A DNA stretch of 64,000 nt, from NCBI GenBank assembly GCA_963680875.1, contig OY804575.1:106982505-107046504 (forward strand), written 5' to 3'. The DNA comes from Bathymodiolus brooksi. Lineage: Eukaryota; Mollusca; Bivalvia; Mytilida; Modiolidae. A model generated the notes under the pieces. That model searched no databases, was not told where the DNA came from, and saw nothing but the letters and a program-made list of their open reading frames with translations. Shown piece after piece: positions 23,775-35,277 of this stretch (position 1 is the first letter of the stretch; the number at the start of each line of letters is the position of its first letter). A program made the position numbers and the translations under genes.

Positions 23775-25280
23775 AACTTTTCTTGGCTTGTTGATTTCTA
23801 TACCAATCTGTGAAAAAGAAGACATGGTCATAAAATGATCAAATTGTTGCCAAATTTTACACTTAGGAAACCGATTTAAGTAAAGGAATATCAATTTCAT
23901 TTTCGTTCTTTGTCTCACAGTCTCGTTACCACCCCCACCCTCCCCCCTTTCTACCTAAAATGAAAGTAGAATTAGTATTTATCTTCCCTTTAACTATTCG
24001 ATTTGAAAAGTTCAATGGAGCTTGTGCTGCGATTAATATAATTTCTACTTCAAATAAAACTTTGAATTAAAATAGAATTGAACTTTCAGCGGAAAATGTT
24101 TAACCGTATGTTGACTACTAGCCTTTATGGGGAGACATAGAAAACACAAATAGTAATAAAGAACTGTCCAATGATACACCGACCATGGGTAGGTGTCCAG
24201 GCGCGGGTTTAGATGGGGCATAATGTACGTGTACCCCCTAAAATGTTCAAAGTATTTGTCATACGGTACGTCATTTAATTTATCAAAACACTATAGTAAT
24301 GGCAGTAGTTACAGAAACCTCATGAACGTGCAAGAACTTCGCCCCTGGTACCCCTTCCAGGGCTCTACCCTATACTAGCTGAAGACCTAAGCGGTCCTCC
24401 AGATCCCTCGCCTATATATCACGACCCCCTCCTCTCCCCTCTAAAATACCACAACCTGGATCCACGTACGATTGTTTAGAAACCTGACACTGAATACATC
24501 GGGGACAGAAACCACGTGAGTAGTGTTAGATTTGTGGTCAGAAGCCTAAAGTACTCGACCACACAAGCCTTCTCCTAAATGACAAACATTTCTCGTACCA
24601 GTTTGATAAAAATTTACATATAGTTTTGTTTTTGTATTTTTATAGGTGATTTACCGGCATCTGATTGTGATGTTATGTTAAAATTCGGTACGCCGCCATA
24701 TTATCTTTGAACTTAACTGCGATTAAGATGGCTAAAGGGTTAAAATTATAATGTAGATCATATTCCTAAGGCGTTTATAATATTAGAAAATTCTATAAGC
24801 TTCCAATAATAGACACGTGACCCTAATACTTAGTTGAAATACGACCACAACATATTTTTAGAATTTCAGTAAGTATGGTTGTGCAATGTACAGCTTATAT
24901 ATCAGACTATATAGTGTTGAAATCATTGAAACAATGTCTGACAACATACTTTACCATAACAAATTTCAATGTTCGTCAAACATTAAAATTTCTTTGTAAT
25001 GAAAAAAAGTTTAAAATATAATTAGAGTTTTGCCTCACATCTTTTTGTTCTGGTATTATTTTACAATATGTCTAGTCGAATTTATTTTTAGCAAACTGGT
25101 TTTAGTGTCAATCTGGTTTATCAAACTTTTCATTTATTTCATCAAACCGGTATAAAGCTGAAACTGGTTTACATGTTTATTCTGTGTACACTCAATCCCG
25201 TTTAGCAAACAAACCAAGCCAACTCGTGCCTGGTGCAGTTTGATGGTTTGGCTTCGTAAAAGAAAATGGAGGGTACACGT
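23775..25280. other. No gene recognised
   Basis: Only scattered short open frames were found, with no conserved motifs, no TIRs and no tandem repeats. Confidence 0.45.
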
Positions 25281-25475
25281 TTGTCAGTGACTTCAGGTCG
25301 GTGGTTGTCAACGGGAACTCTAACCCGAATAATCCAGTCGTTATATTACGCTTTGCTATATTAACCTCATCCAGCGATAGTGCCGATAGAGGGCGCAGTA
25401 TTATTCGAGTTACGGGAACTCGGGTCCCTCTGAAACTGATCGCCATGCACGATATGACTGACATATTGTTAATCA
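25281..25475 (+). repeat. Diverged SINE-B copy split by a ~110-bp insert
   Basis: 'gtttgtcagtgactt..ggtcggtggtt' begins and 'gaaactgatcgccatgcacgatatgactgacatattgtt' ends the copy. Between them lies a piece with inverted ends (TAACCCGAATAAT / ATTATTCGAGTTA). Low similarity overall. Confidence 0.4.
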
Positions 25476-26776
25476 TACATATCCATGACCCAATAACATC
25501 GAATTATCATGAAAACTAACAAAACATATATGTAAATCATCTTTATTTAAAGGGGCATTATCTGCCAAAATCGTAAATTTTTGTTACCCATAAAAACTAT
25601 CAGATATGATTGATGCCTTAATAAAACGTGTTTCTGTAACTTATAAATGTTATGAAATGTACGCCCATCGGGGGGAAAAAGGTGTAACTGCTCGTGTTTT
25701 GAGATCGATCAAGAAATGGATGCCATTTTATTAATTATCGGCATTGTTTACGGGGTTTGCCGAATCGTCATTAAATTAGTACAACAATGCACTTATTTCT
25801 TATTTTCTGTGAATCTGTTTTTAGTCGGCGTTAATTATGGACAAAGAACCATGCAAGTTTGCAGTTAATAAGCGACAAAATACAAATTATTCGTTTTTAC
25901 CTTGTCACTAGCAAGGTCAGTTGTATACGGAGAAAGCGAGGTCAAATTATTTGCTTGCAAGGAAATAATAAATCGATGGTAATTTTCGTTCTCAAAATGC
26001 GAAAAGTGGTACAATAAGCTATTTAATGTGAAATATTTACCTTTATTTCATCATTTTAAAGCTATTTACCAATTTCCAAAACATATAATTTTTTTGGTCA
26101 AAATCGTAGCTAATGCCTCTTTAAGGGGGATTACACTATTAGCTATAATATTCCACGAGGTCCAGAAAACAGATTATATATGTTCAGCAATAATACATGT
26201 ATATGCATAACTTGATAATAAATAAATCAGCCAATTACATCAAATTCCTAAAAAATACTTTGGGGTTTTGGAATATATTATTGGTAACATTCAGTAGAAC
26301 ATAAATGTATAATTTTCATGATCAATATTCTTGATAGTCTGTTGTTTGTTGCTTAACGCCCAATGACATATATAATATACCATACATATTTAGGAAATAT
26401 CAGAACGATCAATAACTTGAAATTTGCCTTTTAAAAATGAGGTCACATGCTATATATTTGTTTTAAATAGAACTATATTGTTCAATATCAGTCAATTTTT
26501 CAAACTATTAAATAACCAAGAAATAGGACTTGTTATATCAGCTTCCTATAGTACTCTACCTGATCTTTGTAGTCATTTATTTAACCTTTAAATACAATTT
26601 ACAGTTACCTCATATAGTACAACAGTACTCAAATAAAGGTGATCAGATATAGGAATTAAAGACGATTAATTAATCGTACATGCATTGGTGGATATTGTCT
26701 ATTTTTGGCAATGAATTTATTTTATTTGATATAACACAAGACAATTTGGTTATTGCTCTGACCAATTTAAATACTG

Positions 26777-26962
26777 TCAAAAAATACACCAATTATATTT
26801 TACCATTTTACCTATTACCATTACCTTGCATTTTAGAGGATTTAAGTTCATATATTGTTCTTCACACCATCTCTCAATATTCTTAATATTACACTCAAGA
26901 ATTGTGTGAGATACATCAGTCACGGAGGATTTAAGCATCCGTCTGAAACAATTCGAACACAC
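26777..26962 (-). pseudogene. LINE reverse-transcriptase fragment (palm/thumb edge)
   Basis: The minus-strand frame has LECNIKNIERWCEEQYMNLN followed by PLKCKVMVIGK, the region after the YADD box of non-LTR reverse transcriptases (helix, W, then LN..KC..M.IG). It is interrupted immediately by a MITE at 26,967. About 60 aa only. Confidence 0.75.
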
Positions 26963-26966
26963 CTGA

Positions 26967-27347
26967 ATAAAGGTGGGTTTATACTCCGGTTGCGACAGCG
27001 ATGCGACCGATTTGCGATGTCGCTTTCAACATCGCTATCCCATCGCAGCGACAACGCACGTCATCGCTGACCATCGCTAGCGAAGATTTTCGTCGCAAGG
27101 ATCATTGCAAGCTGTCGCAGCAGAGTTGAAATTATTCTAACTTTTTAGCGATATCGCTACCGTCGCTGAGTAATTGCCATCTGAAATCATAAAAAATGTT
27201 ATCAAAATCACTAAGCAACACGAACTAAAAACGATAGTAGCGACGCGATAAAAAAGGAATGATTTCGCAATAGTATCGCTTCTCCATCGCAACAATTGTA
27301 TTGCTGGTCGCATCGCTGTCGCACCCGGAGTATAAATCCCCCTTTAC
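26967..27347. mobile_element. ~380-bp MITE with long inverted ends rich in GCGATG/CGTCGC
   Basis: Left TAAAGGTGGGTTTATACTCC then GACAGCGATGCGACC; right GGTCGCATCGCTGTC then GGAGTATAAATCCCCCTTTA. The 40-bp ends match with few changes. The interior is full of short 'atcgct/gcgat' repeats in both directions. No coding sequence. It sits beside a LINE fragment. Confidence 0.75.
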
Positions 27348-27499
27348 AGGTTGTACATGGACATATTGCCCAACTAAATGATTTAAAACGAAAAGCGTTC
27401 GTTGTGGAATTGGTGGTACTTGATCTTGCTCTAGAAGTCGCTCGGTTGGTCACAATCAAGACATACGATTGATTGTCCTTCCATGAAAATGGCTATGCT

Positions 27500-27594
27500 T
27501 TGTAATCTAACACCTACAAAATAATAAAACTTTAAGTGACACACTGTAATCTAAGACCTCCCAAATAGCAAACTTTTGCAGTATGCAGTGCCGT
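27500..27594. repeat. Left part of the 47-bp minisatellite
   Basis: 'aaactttaagtgacacactgtaatctaagac' matches the unit of the array at 28,346-28,930 and is separated from it by an inserted element. Confidence 0.55.
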
Positions 27595-27707
27595 CTTAAC
27601 GCATGGGCACGCCGGGCAGTTGCCCGGGGGTCTGACGAGCATAGAGGCCCGATGCTTATCTATGTATGTTGTGACTTGCTGTCAATAAATAAGTATTATT
27701 TCTTTCA

Positions 27708-27781
27708 CGGTTTTCCGAGTTAAACGGGCACACAATCGAATGCGAAGCATGATATTGTTTTACCGTTTAACTCGGAAAACC
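27708..27781. repeat. Hairpin
   Basis: GGTTTTCCGAGTTAAACGG and CCGTTTAACTCGGAAAACC are exact inverted copies about 36 bp apart. Confidence 0.8.
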
Positions 27782-28008
27782 CTGGAATAAATGATTTGTA
27801 ACATGAAGCCAAGCAATATCACATCTAGGTTGTTGATTATTGCACGACTCTCCGAGAGTAAAAAAAACTACATTCCAGATTTAAAGTGTGCAATATATCG
27901 TATCTGCGTGTATTATTCAATAGTTCTCAGCTGTTGCTTACATTCTGGTATATAACCCATAACAAGATCAAAGGAAAAGAATTCATTCATGTTACAAATA
28001 AATACTAT

Positions 28009-28150
28009 ACAATTATTTTCTTTGGAATAGGTTGCTATCTGGATTTATCAACCTGAAAAAATGTAATATTCACCGAGCCGCAGGCGAGGTGAATATATGT
28101 TTTACAGGTTAATAAACCAGATAGCAACCTATTCCAGGGTCAATAATTGT
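28009..28150. mobile_element. 142-bp foldback MITE
   Basis: GGAATAGGTTGCTATCTGG and CCAGATAGCAACCTATTCC are exact. The stem extends in both directions through 'caacctg/caggtt' and 'attcacc/ggtgaat' to a short CCGCAGGC loop, and outward to ACAATTATT / AATAATTGT. Confidence 0.8.
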
Positions 28151-28345
28151 TTTATTTCATGAAAATGTTTTATTGTTATCTACTTCATGGTTGTTTTTAA
28201 TGTTTAAACACTGATTTTGTTGGAAGTACCAATACAATTAACATACATGTATGTTTAATTTTATCGACCATTTACATTCCTATTCCTGTGCGTGGTTGTG
28301 TAGGTAAGAGGCCCAGGGGCCTATGATGCTGATAAGACGACCCTG

Positions 28346-28930
28346 AACACATGACTATACTTTCAGTGACAGACTCACAGTGTGTAATTCAAAAGCTAAC
28401 AAATGACTAAGCTTTCAGTGACACACTACGAAATACCGTATAGCATTTACCAAATGACTAAACTTTCAGTGACACACTGTGTACGCTAGCAAAATGCCAA
28501 ATTACTAAACTTTCAGTGACACACAGTGTAACGTAGCAAAATACCAAATTACTAAACTTTCAGTGACACACTGTGTAAGCTAGCAAATACCAAATGACTA
28601 AACTTTCAGTGACGCACTGTGTAAGCTAGCAAAATACCAAATTACTAAACTTGCAGTGACACGCAGTGTAATCTAGCAAAATACCAAATTACTAATTTGT
28701 TTAGTGACACACAGTGTAATCTAGCAAAATACCAAATTACTAAACTTTCAGTGACACACTGTGTACGCTAGCAAAATGCCAAATTACTAAACTTTCAGTG
28801 ACAGACTGTGTAAGCTAGCAAAATACCAAATTACTAACCTTTCAGCGACACACAGTGTAATCTAGTAAAATACCAAATTACTAAATTTTCAGTGACACAC
28901 TGTGTAATCAAGCAAAATACCAAATTAAAA
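28346..28930. repeat. 47-bp minisatellite, about 12 copies
   Basis: The unit contains ACTAAACTTTCAGTGACACA, CTGTGTAAGCTAGC and AAAATACCAAATT. Copies vary by a few substitutions and short indels; the first two are most degraded. Confidence 0.9.
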
Positions 28931-29057
28931 AATGTGGGGAAACAGTTTGGAAAAAGTAATATTACATAAGACATGCGGAGAACTCGTCTGTGTTGAAAAA
29001 TAATCAAAATTCAAATTTGTGTTTTACTTATGATATACATGTATTTATTATTAAGAC

Positions 29058-29422
29058 GACCGCATCGGTGGCGTAATAGTTAGCGTGCTCGCCTCGAGTG
29101 CGGTAGATTGTGGGTTCGAGCCCCGGTCGGGTCAAACCAAAGACTATAAAATTGGTATTTTTTGTTTCTCCGCTAAGCACGCAGCATTAAGGAGAAAGAG
29201 CAAAGATTGGTGGGCTCGGAATCAGAATAATGTGTCCGAATGAAGCGACATGTCTACCCGCGGACTGTTGTTTCAGTGAGTTAGCACTATAAAAATCAAA
29301 CTCAGCGTGTTGGTCTAGAACAAAGCGGACCTCATCATCATCTCATTGAAAATTAATTTGTTCTCGCCATAATATAGTTGAAAAATTGCTGAATTGGCGT
29401 TAAACAACAATCACTCACTCAC
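29058..29422 (+). repeat. Full-length SINE family A with perfect 12-bp TSD
   Basis: TATTATTAAGAC flanks it at 29046-29057 and 29423-29434. Pol III box A TGGCGTAATAG (29069-29079) fits the consensus exactly. Box B GGTTCGAGCCC (29113-29123) has one mismatch. The body is followed by the GATATAGTTGAAAAATTGCT tail and an (ACTC)n end. It is the best-preserved copy and defines the family (365 bp). Confidence 0.92.
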
Positions 29423-30009
29423 TATTATTAAGACACAAATATTAGAATTATTAATATCGTTTTAATGCGGTGCCTTCTCGGTTTAATACTCAAAAATATT
29501 TAAAGAAGAAATGAAAGTGTGCATAAAAAGGGAATAACATACACTTTACTTTAGTCGTATTTTGATTATGAAATCTCTATAAAACCATGCATTGTCGTTA
29601 GTTTGAACTAGAGATAAAGTTCAATTTCAGTTTTTAATAGCCATGTGATAAAACAGATTACCCGATATTATTAAATATAATCCGATATCCTGCATTAAAT
29701 CAACACAATTCATGTGATAATGGATAATCCCTGATGGACCCTTCCAAAATATTAAAACTTCTCAAAACATGTTAATTATAAATAAGAATCGCCTTTGTTG
29801 GAGAACTCTCCAAAATGTTAACATACACAAAAACACACTCGACAGACTAAAATAAATCTAAAATGTGTCAATTTCTAAATTCCCTGTTATATATTTTCCA
29901 GATAAGGATTATAAACGATTAACACAAGGTTACGGATTTAAAGATATTATATACTGAATGCTTCGTCTTGAATAAACAATGGCTCTTCCTTGAAAACAGC
30001 AAGCAGATT

Positions 30010-30816
30010 ATGGCTAAAGTTAAGTTTCCACCTAGAAGCAGCACAGCACCGCCTAGAATACAATTACGACGGAAGGTTACAGTGGTGAATAAATTCGAAA
30101 CCATTTTGTTCGGGAAAGATGTTGAGGTCAAAAGAGGATGTATTCTACCAGACGACAGGATAATGTTGTGTGGTGTTGACACATATTTGTATGTTTGTAA
30201 TCCCGACGGGAAACGCACTGTCAGAATTTTACTCCAGTTCGTTCCATATGATGTTGCCGTGTACGATCAAACCCACGCCATTGTTACTGGAGAGACTGGG
30301 TTTCAAATTATCAACACAGAAACAAATAAGCCTGGACATGTTTTCAAACCTGGTGGAGTTTGTACGGCTGTAGCGTGTACAAAGGACAACATCGTGATTG
30401 CGAATGACTACTGTAAACTTACTTATTTGACAATTGGAGGAGAAACAATCAAAACTGTTAGTACATCAAACACGCCATATACAATGGCGTCGGACAAAGA
30501 TGGCTGCATATTTTGGACCACGTGGGATAACGATGAAGTGCATTATGTTGAACCGTCTGGGACCGAAAGATTTTTTTTTAGTAGTCCTGATCTGCAAGAT
30601 CCGGTAGGGGTTTCATGTGACTCCAAAGGGAATGTGTTTGTCATGGGACAAGAATCAAACAATGTACATAAAATTTCAAACGCAGGAAATACTAGTAAAG
30701 TAGTGCTGAAGTCAACCAATGGGCTCAAAGTTCCTTCTGGAATGGCGATTAATCCATCTAAGTCAGAAATAATGGTGATCGACAATAGGAAAACAATCAC
30801 TATATTTCGTATATAA
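30010..30816 (+). CDS. NHL-type beta-propeller protein, no B-box (TRIM-like paralogue)
   Basis: 268 codons from the first in-frame ATG (MAKVKFPPRSSTAPPRIQLR) to TAA; an in-frame TAA lies upstream at 29,920, and short out-of-frame uORFs precede the start. Residues ~40-268 form successive ~40-residue blade repeats (KFETILFGKDVEVKRGCILPD, FVPYDVAVYDQ, YTMASDKDGCIFWTTWDN, DPVGVSCDSKGNVFVMG, GLKVPSGMAINPSKSEIMVI), the pattern of NHL propellers in TRIM2/3/71-like proteins. Alignment by eye with the NHL half at 35,959-36,750 is collinear to the end, so the two are tandem duplicates. No RING, B-box or coiled coil was found within 1 kb upstream. An acceptor-like TTTTCCAG at 29,894-29,901 allows a 5' UTR intron. 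AATAAA at 30,872. Likely a scaffold or RNA/protein-binding propeller; ligand unknown. Confidence 0.75.
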   Translation: MAKVKFPPRSSTAPPRIQLRRKVTVVNKFETILFGKDVEVKRGCILPDDRIMLCGVDTYLYVCNPDGKRTVRILLQFVPYDVAVYDQTHAIVTGETGFQIINTETNKPGHVFKPGGVCTAVACTKDNIVIANDYCKLTYLTIGGETIKTVSTSNTPYTMASDKDGCIFWTTWDNDEVHYVEPSGTERFFFSSPDLQDPVGVSCDSKGNVFVMGQESNNVHKISNAGNTSKVVLKSTNGLKVPSGMAINPSKSEIMVIDNRKTITIFRI

Positions 30817-30869
30817 TCAAATTTATTGCAGTTTACATTTTGTTTTCGTTTCAGTGTAATCATTATAGC

Positions 30870-30880
30870 ATAATAAAGTC
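30870..30880 (+). terminator. Poly-A signal of the NHL-only gene
   Basis: AATAAA at 30,872-30,877, 56 nt after the stop codon. Confidence 0.6.
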
Positions 30881-30974
30881 GTTCATAACTGTCAAGTGAT
30901 GCATTTGAGAAATCTATATCTGTCGAAGAATGCATATGTGCAGGTTTTGTTATCGTTTGTTTATATCTGTATTG

Positions 30975-31185
30975 CCGATTGTGATCCCATTAACTGGTTT
31001 AACCCCGCCACATTTTTGTGCTTATACCAAGCCAGAACCTGGATTTCCAACGTGGTTTTTTTGTGTGTTCAGTCATCTAAGGCGAGAGGTGATTGTTCAT
31101 TTTGTTGATATTGGTGTAATTGTTGACCATCACTGTTTAAACTTTTTTTTATTAATATTTTTCTTATTAGTAATTCTTTGAATAC
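30975..31185 (+). repeat. Dispersed bivalve-type repeat, copy 1
   Basis: 'gatcccattaactggtttaaccccgccacatttttgtgc' through 'gaccatcactgtttaaac' is collinear with 62,330-62,520 and partly with 34,680-34,770. Open frames here belong to the repeat. Confidence 0.7.
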
Positions 31186-31454
31186 TGAATATATTGGTTT
31201 TTATTTTTAGCCAACAAGTTACAAGGTGTAATTATCCTGAAACAACACAACAAAATCAAATAATTCACGGTCAAGTATTCTTCCAACCCTTGCACTTTAT
31301 AGATACAAACAGCTAGTTTTACTTTCACATCAATTCACAAAATCATATAAAATATTGATGCTAGAGAAAATTCAAATCATCGGAATAGACAAAACAACCA
31401 GAAAACCACACTAATCATGGCAGTCTGGTAATTTGAGGATATATGCAAGACCAA

Positions 31455-31463
31455 CAAAACTTA

Positions 31464-31498
<35 letters not shown>

Positions 31499-31500
31499 AA
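31455..31500. repeat. (ATTG)n microsatellite
   Basis: About nine uninterrupted ATTG units. Confidence 0.95.
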
Positions 31501-31850
31501 AATACATTAGTTTTTATTTATAGTCAAAAACCTATAATTAGCACAACATTGATTGATTTCAAACATGTGTGTGACAGTCTAGACTTCAATCCTTGATAGA
31601 TACCAGTATGAAAGATAGATGTATTTCTTTTATCTTCAGAAATAGGCTAATGTCAAGCTGGAATCAACTGAAATTTGATATTTAGCTTGTTTAATATATG
31701 TTCTGACTGTTTTTTTAATTTAAATGTCAAATAGAAAAAAAAAAAAGTTGGAGAAATATCAGGATTTTGGGAGCATCAGACTCTGGTTCTGATATTCAGT
31801 GGTGGTCTCGTCTTTAATTTAAAAAAAAAATGTTATGGTGTTATAATAAA

Positions 31851-31920
31851 AACGTAGATATCAAATTTAGTGCGCACGACGCGTTTCTGAAATAACCTTC
31901 ACCAGGTACACTAAAAATCG
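31851..31920 (-). repeat. Dispersed 'GACGCGTTTCTGGAATAACC' repeat
   Basis: GATATCAAATTTAGTGCGCA, CGACGCGTTTCTGAAATAAC and CTTCACCAGGTAC form a conserved run, seen also (inverted) at 37,691-37,761, 39,941-40,041 and 60,751-60,830, and inside the tandem units at 54-59 kb. Confidence 0.7.
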
Positions 31921-32980
31921 AGAGATTGGAAAGCCAAATAATTTAAAGTTTTCGGAGCAATAAAACCAAAGGGCCTAAACAGGATAGCCAAAATCGGCTA
32001 TAGTCACCAATGCCTGAGGGAGGAGAACCTTAGTTCATTACCATGAAACAATAAGCATACCTTCTGTGTGGGATTTGATTACTTTGAATGATTTTCTCAA
32101 CGTTGTCTTCAGTTTAACAAAAAATAATTTCTATGTTTTATTGACCAATTAAAATCCACCATCATATATATCCTGAAGAAATTTCAAACAGATGGACACC
32201 GACACCACTTTGGATGTTTCAAAAGGTATTTTACCGATCATGGGCAGAACATCGCCAATGATGAAGTAGTACACACGAATTTTGGGTTGTTTTTCATTCA
32301 GAGATAAAGATGGAATCCGATTTTCGATTGTGGTAAAACAAAATCTGGTGCGAAAAGATAATATTTCACCAATATTCACCACATCTACTAATGACATCAT
32401 CCACAATGAATGAAACAAAAACACTTTTAAAATTGAGCACTATAACTGAAGTTGTCTTTATTAATGCGATTTAAACTTGAAATGTGATGTTGTGGGATCT
32501 TATTAGTAATTTGTTGTTTCGCTTTATATACAATGTCCTGAATATATAATAGGAAATGATGTTACATGATCAGAAAGCATTTGCCCGGAAATAAAAAAGC
32601 TAACCTTACAAATTATTAAGTTTTTTGATATCTGCAAAGAATAGGAGGTTGAAAAAGATCGTTAGACAATATAATCAACCGTAAAAACGTAAGCCAATTC
32701 CATTAAAAATCTTAAACTCTAACCACACACGTAAAATGACAGCAACAGAAACTGTCCAAACTTGAAACAGGCAGATAAAAGTGGCGTGGCTAAACTGGTT
32801 TTTTTAAAATTATAAAATAACTGTTTTTCAAAGAAACTACATGTATACAATGTATTTACGTTGATTTATTGGTGTTGAACGCCAACTTTAGCAATATTTC
32901 AGTTATATCGTGTATTTACGTGCATAAAATGTAATAATTGTGCTACAAATGTACACATTAAACAATAAATATTGATGTAG
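31921..32980. other. No gene recognised
   Basis: A 91-codon minus-strand open frame at 32,149-32,424 shows no family features. A short SINE-B tail lies at 32,865-32,912. Confidence 0.4.
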
Positions 32981-32984
32981 TTGT

Positions 32985-33210
32985 TTTGTTTGATGGTGTT
33001 TAGCGCCACTTTCAACAGTTTTTTCAGTAATATTGTGAAGTCAGTTTTATTGGTGGAGTAAAGAGGAGGACTCGGAGAAAACCACAGACCTGTCGTAAGT
33101 CACTGACAAACTTTATCACACAATGTTGTACACCTCGCCCTGATCGAGATTCAAACTCACAACCTCAATGATGATAGACACTGATTGCATAGGTAGCTGC
33201 AATATTTCTC
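32985..33210 (-). repeat. SINE family B
   Basis: Tail 'ggtgtttagcgccactttcaacag', ACCACAGACCTGTCGTAAGT, CAAACTTTATCACACAATGT and the box-B-like 'gagattcaaactc' in the expected order. Confidence 0.8.
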
Positions 33211-33954
33211 AGTGAACTTGGAAATCATATACATGTATGTCATTTAAACAAACAAATCATGTTAGAAATTGACACAGGCGAACGGTTACGTTCCAGAGAA
33301 ACGCGATGAATTTAGCATTATACATTTAAACTTGTCATTCCTAAAAGTAATGTTACAATTTCTTAATATAAGCTCATATGAATCGTCAGTAACCCACAAC
33401 CGTTTCGTTCTCAGGGTGGAACGAGAGTAATTAACAGTGGGTTCCAGACGACCAAGCTTTTTAATATATATGTATACATTCGATAACATTCGATTAATTA
33501 TATACAGTTAGCAAATTAAAAGACAATCCAAGTCATTTTAACGTATGGATTTAGAACTCAACCAAACATGTCAATGAACATGAAAAGTTAAACAGTTTCC
33601 ATTAGTGACGAACAACAGAAAAGAAGTAAAAATGTAAGTATTTATGATTATTGCAACATTAAACATCTGTTTCCACAAACATTTCTTATATTATACATAC
33701 ATATATATATTTATTTTTATTTTTATTTATATAAACACTATTGTGTAATATTTCATACATTAATCAGAACGTGTGGAGCTCAATTTTTACTATGTGTTTT
33801 GAGCAAGATCAATTTTTAACTACATTCGTACATTTCTATTTCTTAGTGGTTAAGTTCAAGTTATCACTTCGAAAGTTTTACGGTCGCCACTATGACTTTG
33901 TTAACCGCTACGTAATATCTGTCACAACTGATCAACAACGGATACGTTGGGTTT

Positions 33955-33994
33955 GACATAATCATAATCATAATCATAATCATAATCATAATCC
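33955..33994. repeat. (ATAATC)n microsatellite
   Basis: Six head-to-tail ATAATC units. Confidence 0.95.
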
Positions 33995-34049
33995 GATACT
34001 ATGCTAAAAACTACCAGTACCAATTGCACACTTTTCAAATGTTAATGTT

Positions 34050-34245
34050 AGAATTCCTCACTCATGACTTATCATCGGATTTGTAACAAGAGTAACACGA
34101 CAGGTGCCACATGTGGAGCAGGAACCCTGGGTTTTAGTTGCTCAAGTTTTAGCTTTCTGTGTAGTGTTTTGTGGATTATTATTAGTTCTGTTGTCCTTTT
34201 ACTTTTGGTCATTGTGTTGTCCATCTCGCTTACTTTTGAAAGGGC
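34050..34245 (+). repeat. Dispersed bivalve-type repeat
   Basis: 'cacgacaggtgccacatgtgg', 'tttctgtgtagtgttttgtgg' and 'tggtcattgtgttgtc' resemble a repeat known to me from mussel sequences. A diverged second copy is at 40,850-41,050. Confidence 0.6.
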
Positions 34246-34679
34246 CATATAAAAGGACCGAAATGTATCTGTAGATCAATATCAGCACAATCATAGTCAG
34301 AATCAATCTATAATATTTTGCAACAATAAAACGTCAAATACCGGACCTAAACACACACAAATAAAAACGTCATATTTATATATCACTGCTGTGTGTTATT
34401 GGTACAATTTGAAGGAAAAAAACCTAACTATCCGAAATCCAACTGGTTATCTTTACTAAATATAAAGCCAACTAAACGCTCATGCTCAATCTGATTGGCG
34501 TCGTCAGTGTTATCACCAGCATCTGAACCAGAACTGTCTTTTGACGTTAGTTAGCAGTACTATTAATTGAGAGACCAATAATCGTCAAACAATCGTCAAG
34601 TATCAACCACCCATTGACGCATTTGCGACAGGAAAGGGTGTATCTGGCAATGGCTGATTTGAAGACTTCCGTATAAATG

Positions 34680-34815
34680 CTTGGGATTGAGATTCCATAA
34701 ACCAGTTTAACCCCGACAGATTTTTGTACATATCCCAAGTCAGGAGCTGGATTTCCAACGTCCTATATCGTTTATAATTCTGATTACCGTCTTTGGTATC
34801 CTCACATTTTTCTTG
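34680..34815 (+). repeat. Dispersed bivalve-type repeat, copy 2 (short)
   Basis: 'aaccccgacagatttttgtacatatcccaagtcaggagctggatttccaacgtc' matches 30,975-31,060. Confidence 0.6.
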
Positions 34816-35277
34816 CGCGGTCTCTGCTGTACATAGAAGCACGGTGACCAGGAGACTCTATACAATCAGTGACTATATATAACAGTCAATGCAATTTGAA
34901 TGATTAGATAAAACGATTGCAGGATAATAAATTCTACCATGAAGACATCATTTGTTTTTTCATGTATTCATATAGGACCGTAGTGCATACAAACATAAAA
35001 AAAAAGGTGCATCGTTTTCTTAAATATATTTTTTTTCTGGAAAAATACTAAAGATAATCATCAATCGACTTTGACACAAGCTGGTTACTGATTTATTTTA
35101 CGAATTTGTGAGTATTTTATTTCTTGAAGTTGCTCAGCTCAAAAATGCCATCAAATTGGAAAATATCGGTAAAATTATTTCAACACCGTCTTGTTATTTA
35201 TTATATCTTTCCGTTGTCGTAGAAATATCTTGATAATTTATCACATATTTTACTTTATTTAGAGCCTTCTGATCAGT

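Larger units (their letters stand above)
27595..28345. mobile_element. Possible hAT-like element with nested foldbacks
   Basis: The left end CAGTGCCGTCTTAACGCATG and right end ATAAGACGACCCTG are imperfect inverted ends, with further pairing of the GGGC/GCCC-rich subterminal parts. It contains two smaller palindromes (27,708-27,781 and 28,009-28,150). No TSD was found, so the boundary is an inference. Confidence 0.4.

Noticed and set aside
29968..30009. Upstream extension of the NHL-only ORF from a TTG codon
   Set aside because: No ATG occurs there in frame; the first in-frame ATG is 30,010 and aligns with the linker start of the paralogue.
32149..32424. 91-codon minus-strand frame
   Set aside because: The translation looks protein-like in places but I cannot place it in a family, and there is no supporting splice or poly-A signal. 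Left out as a gene.
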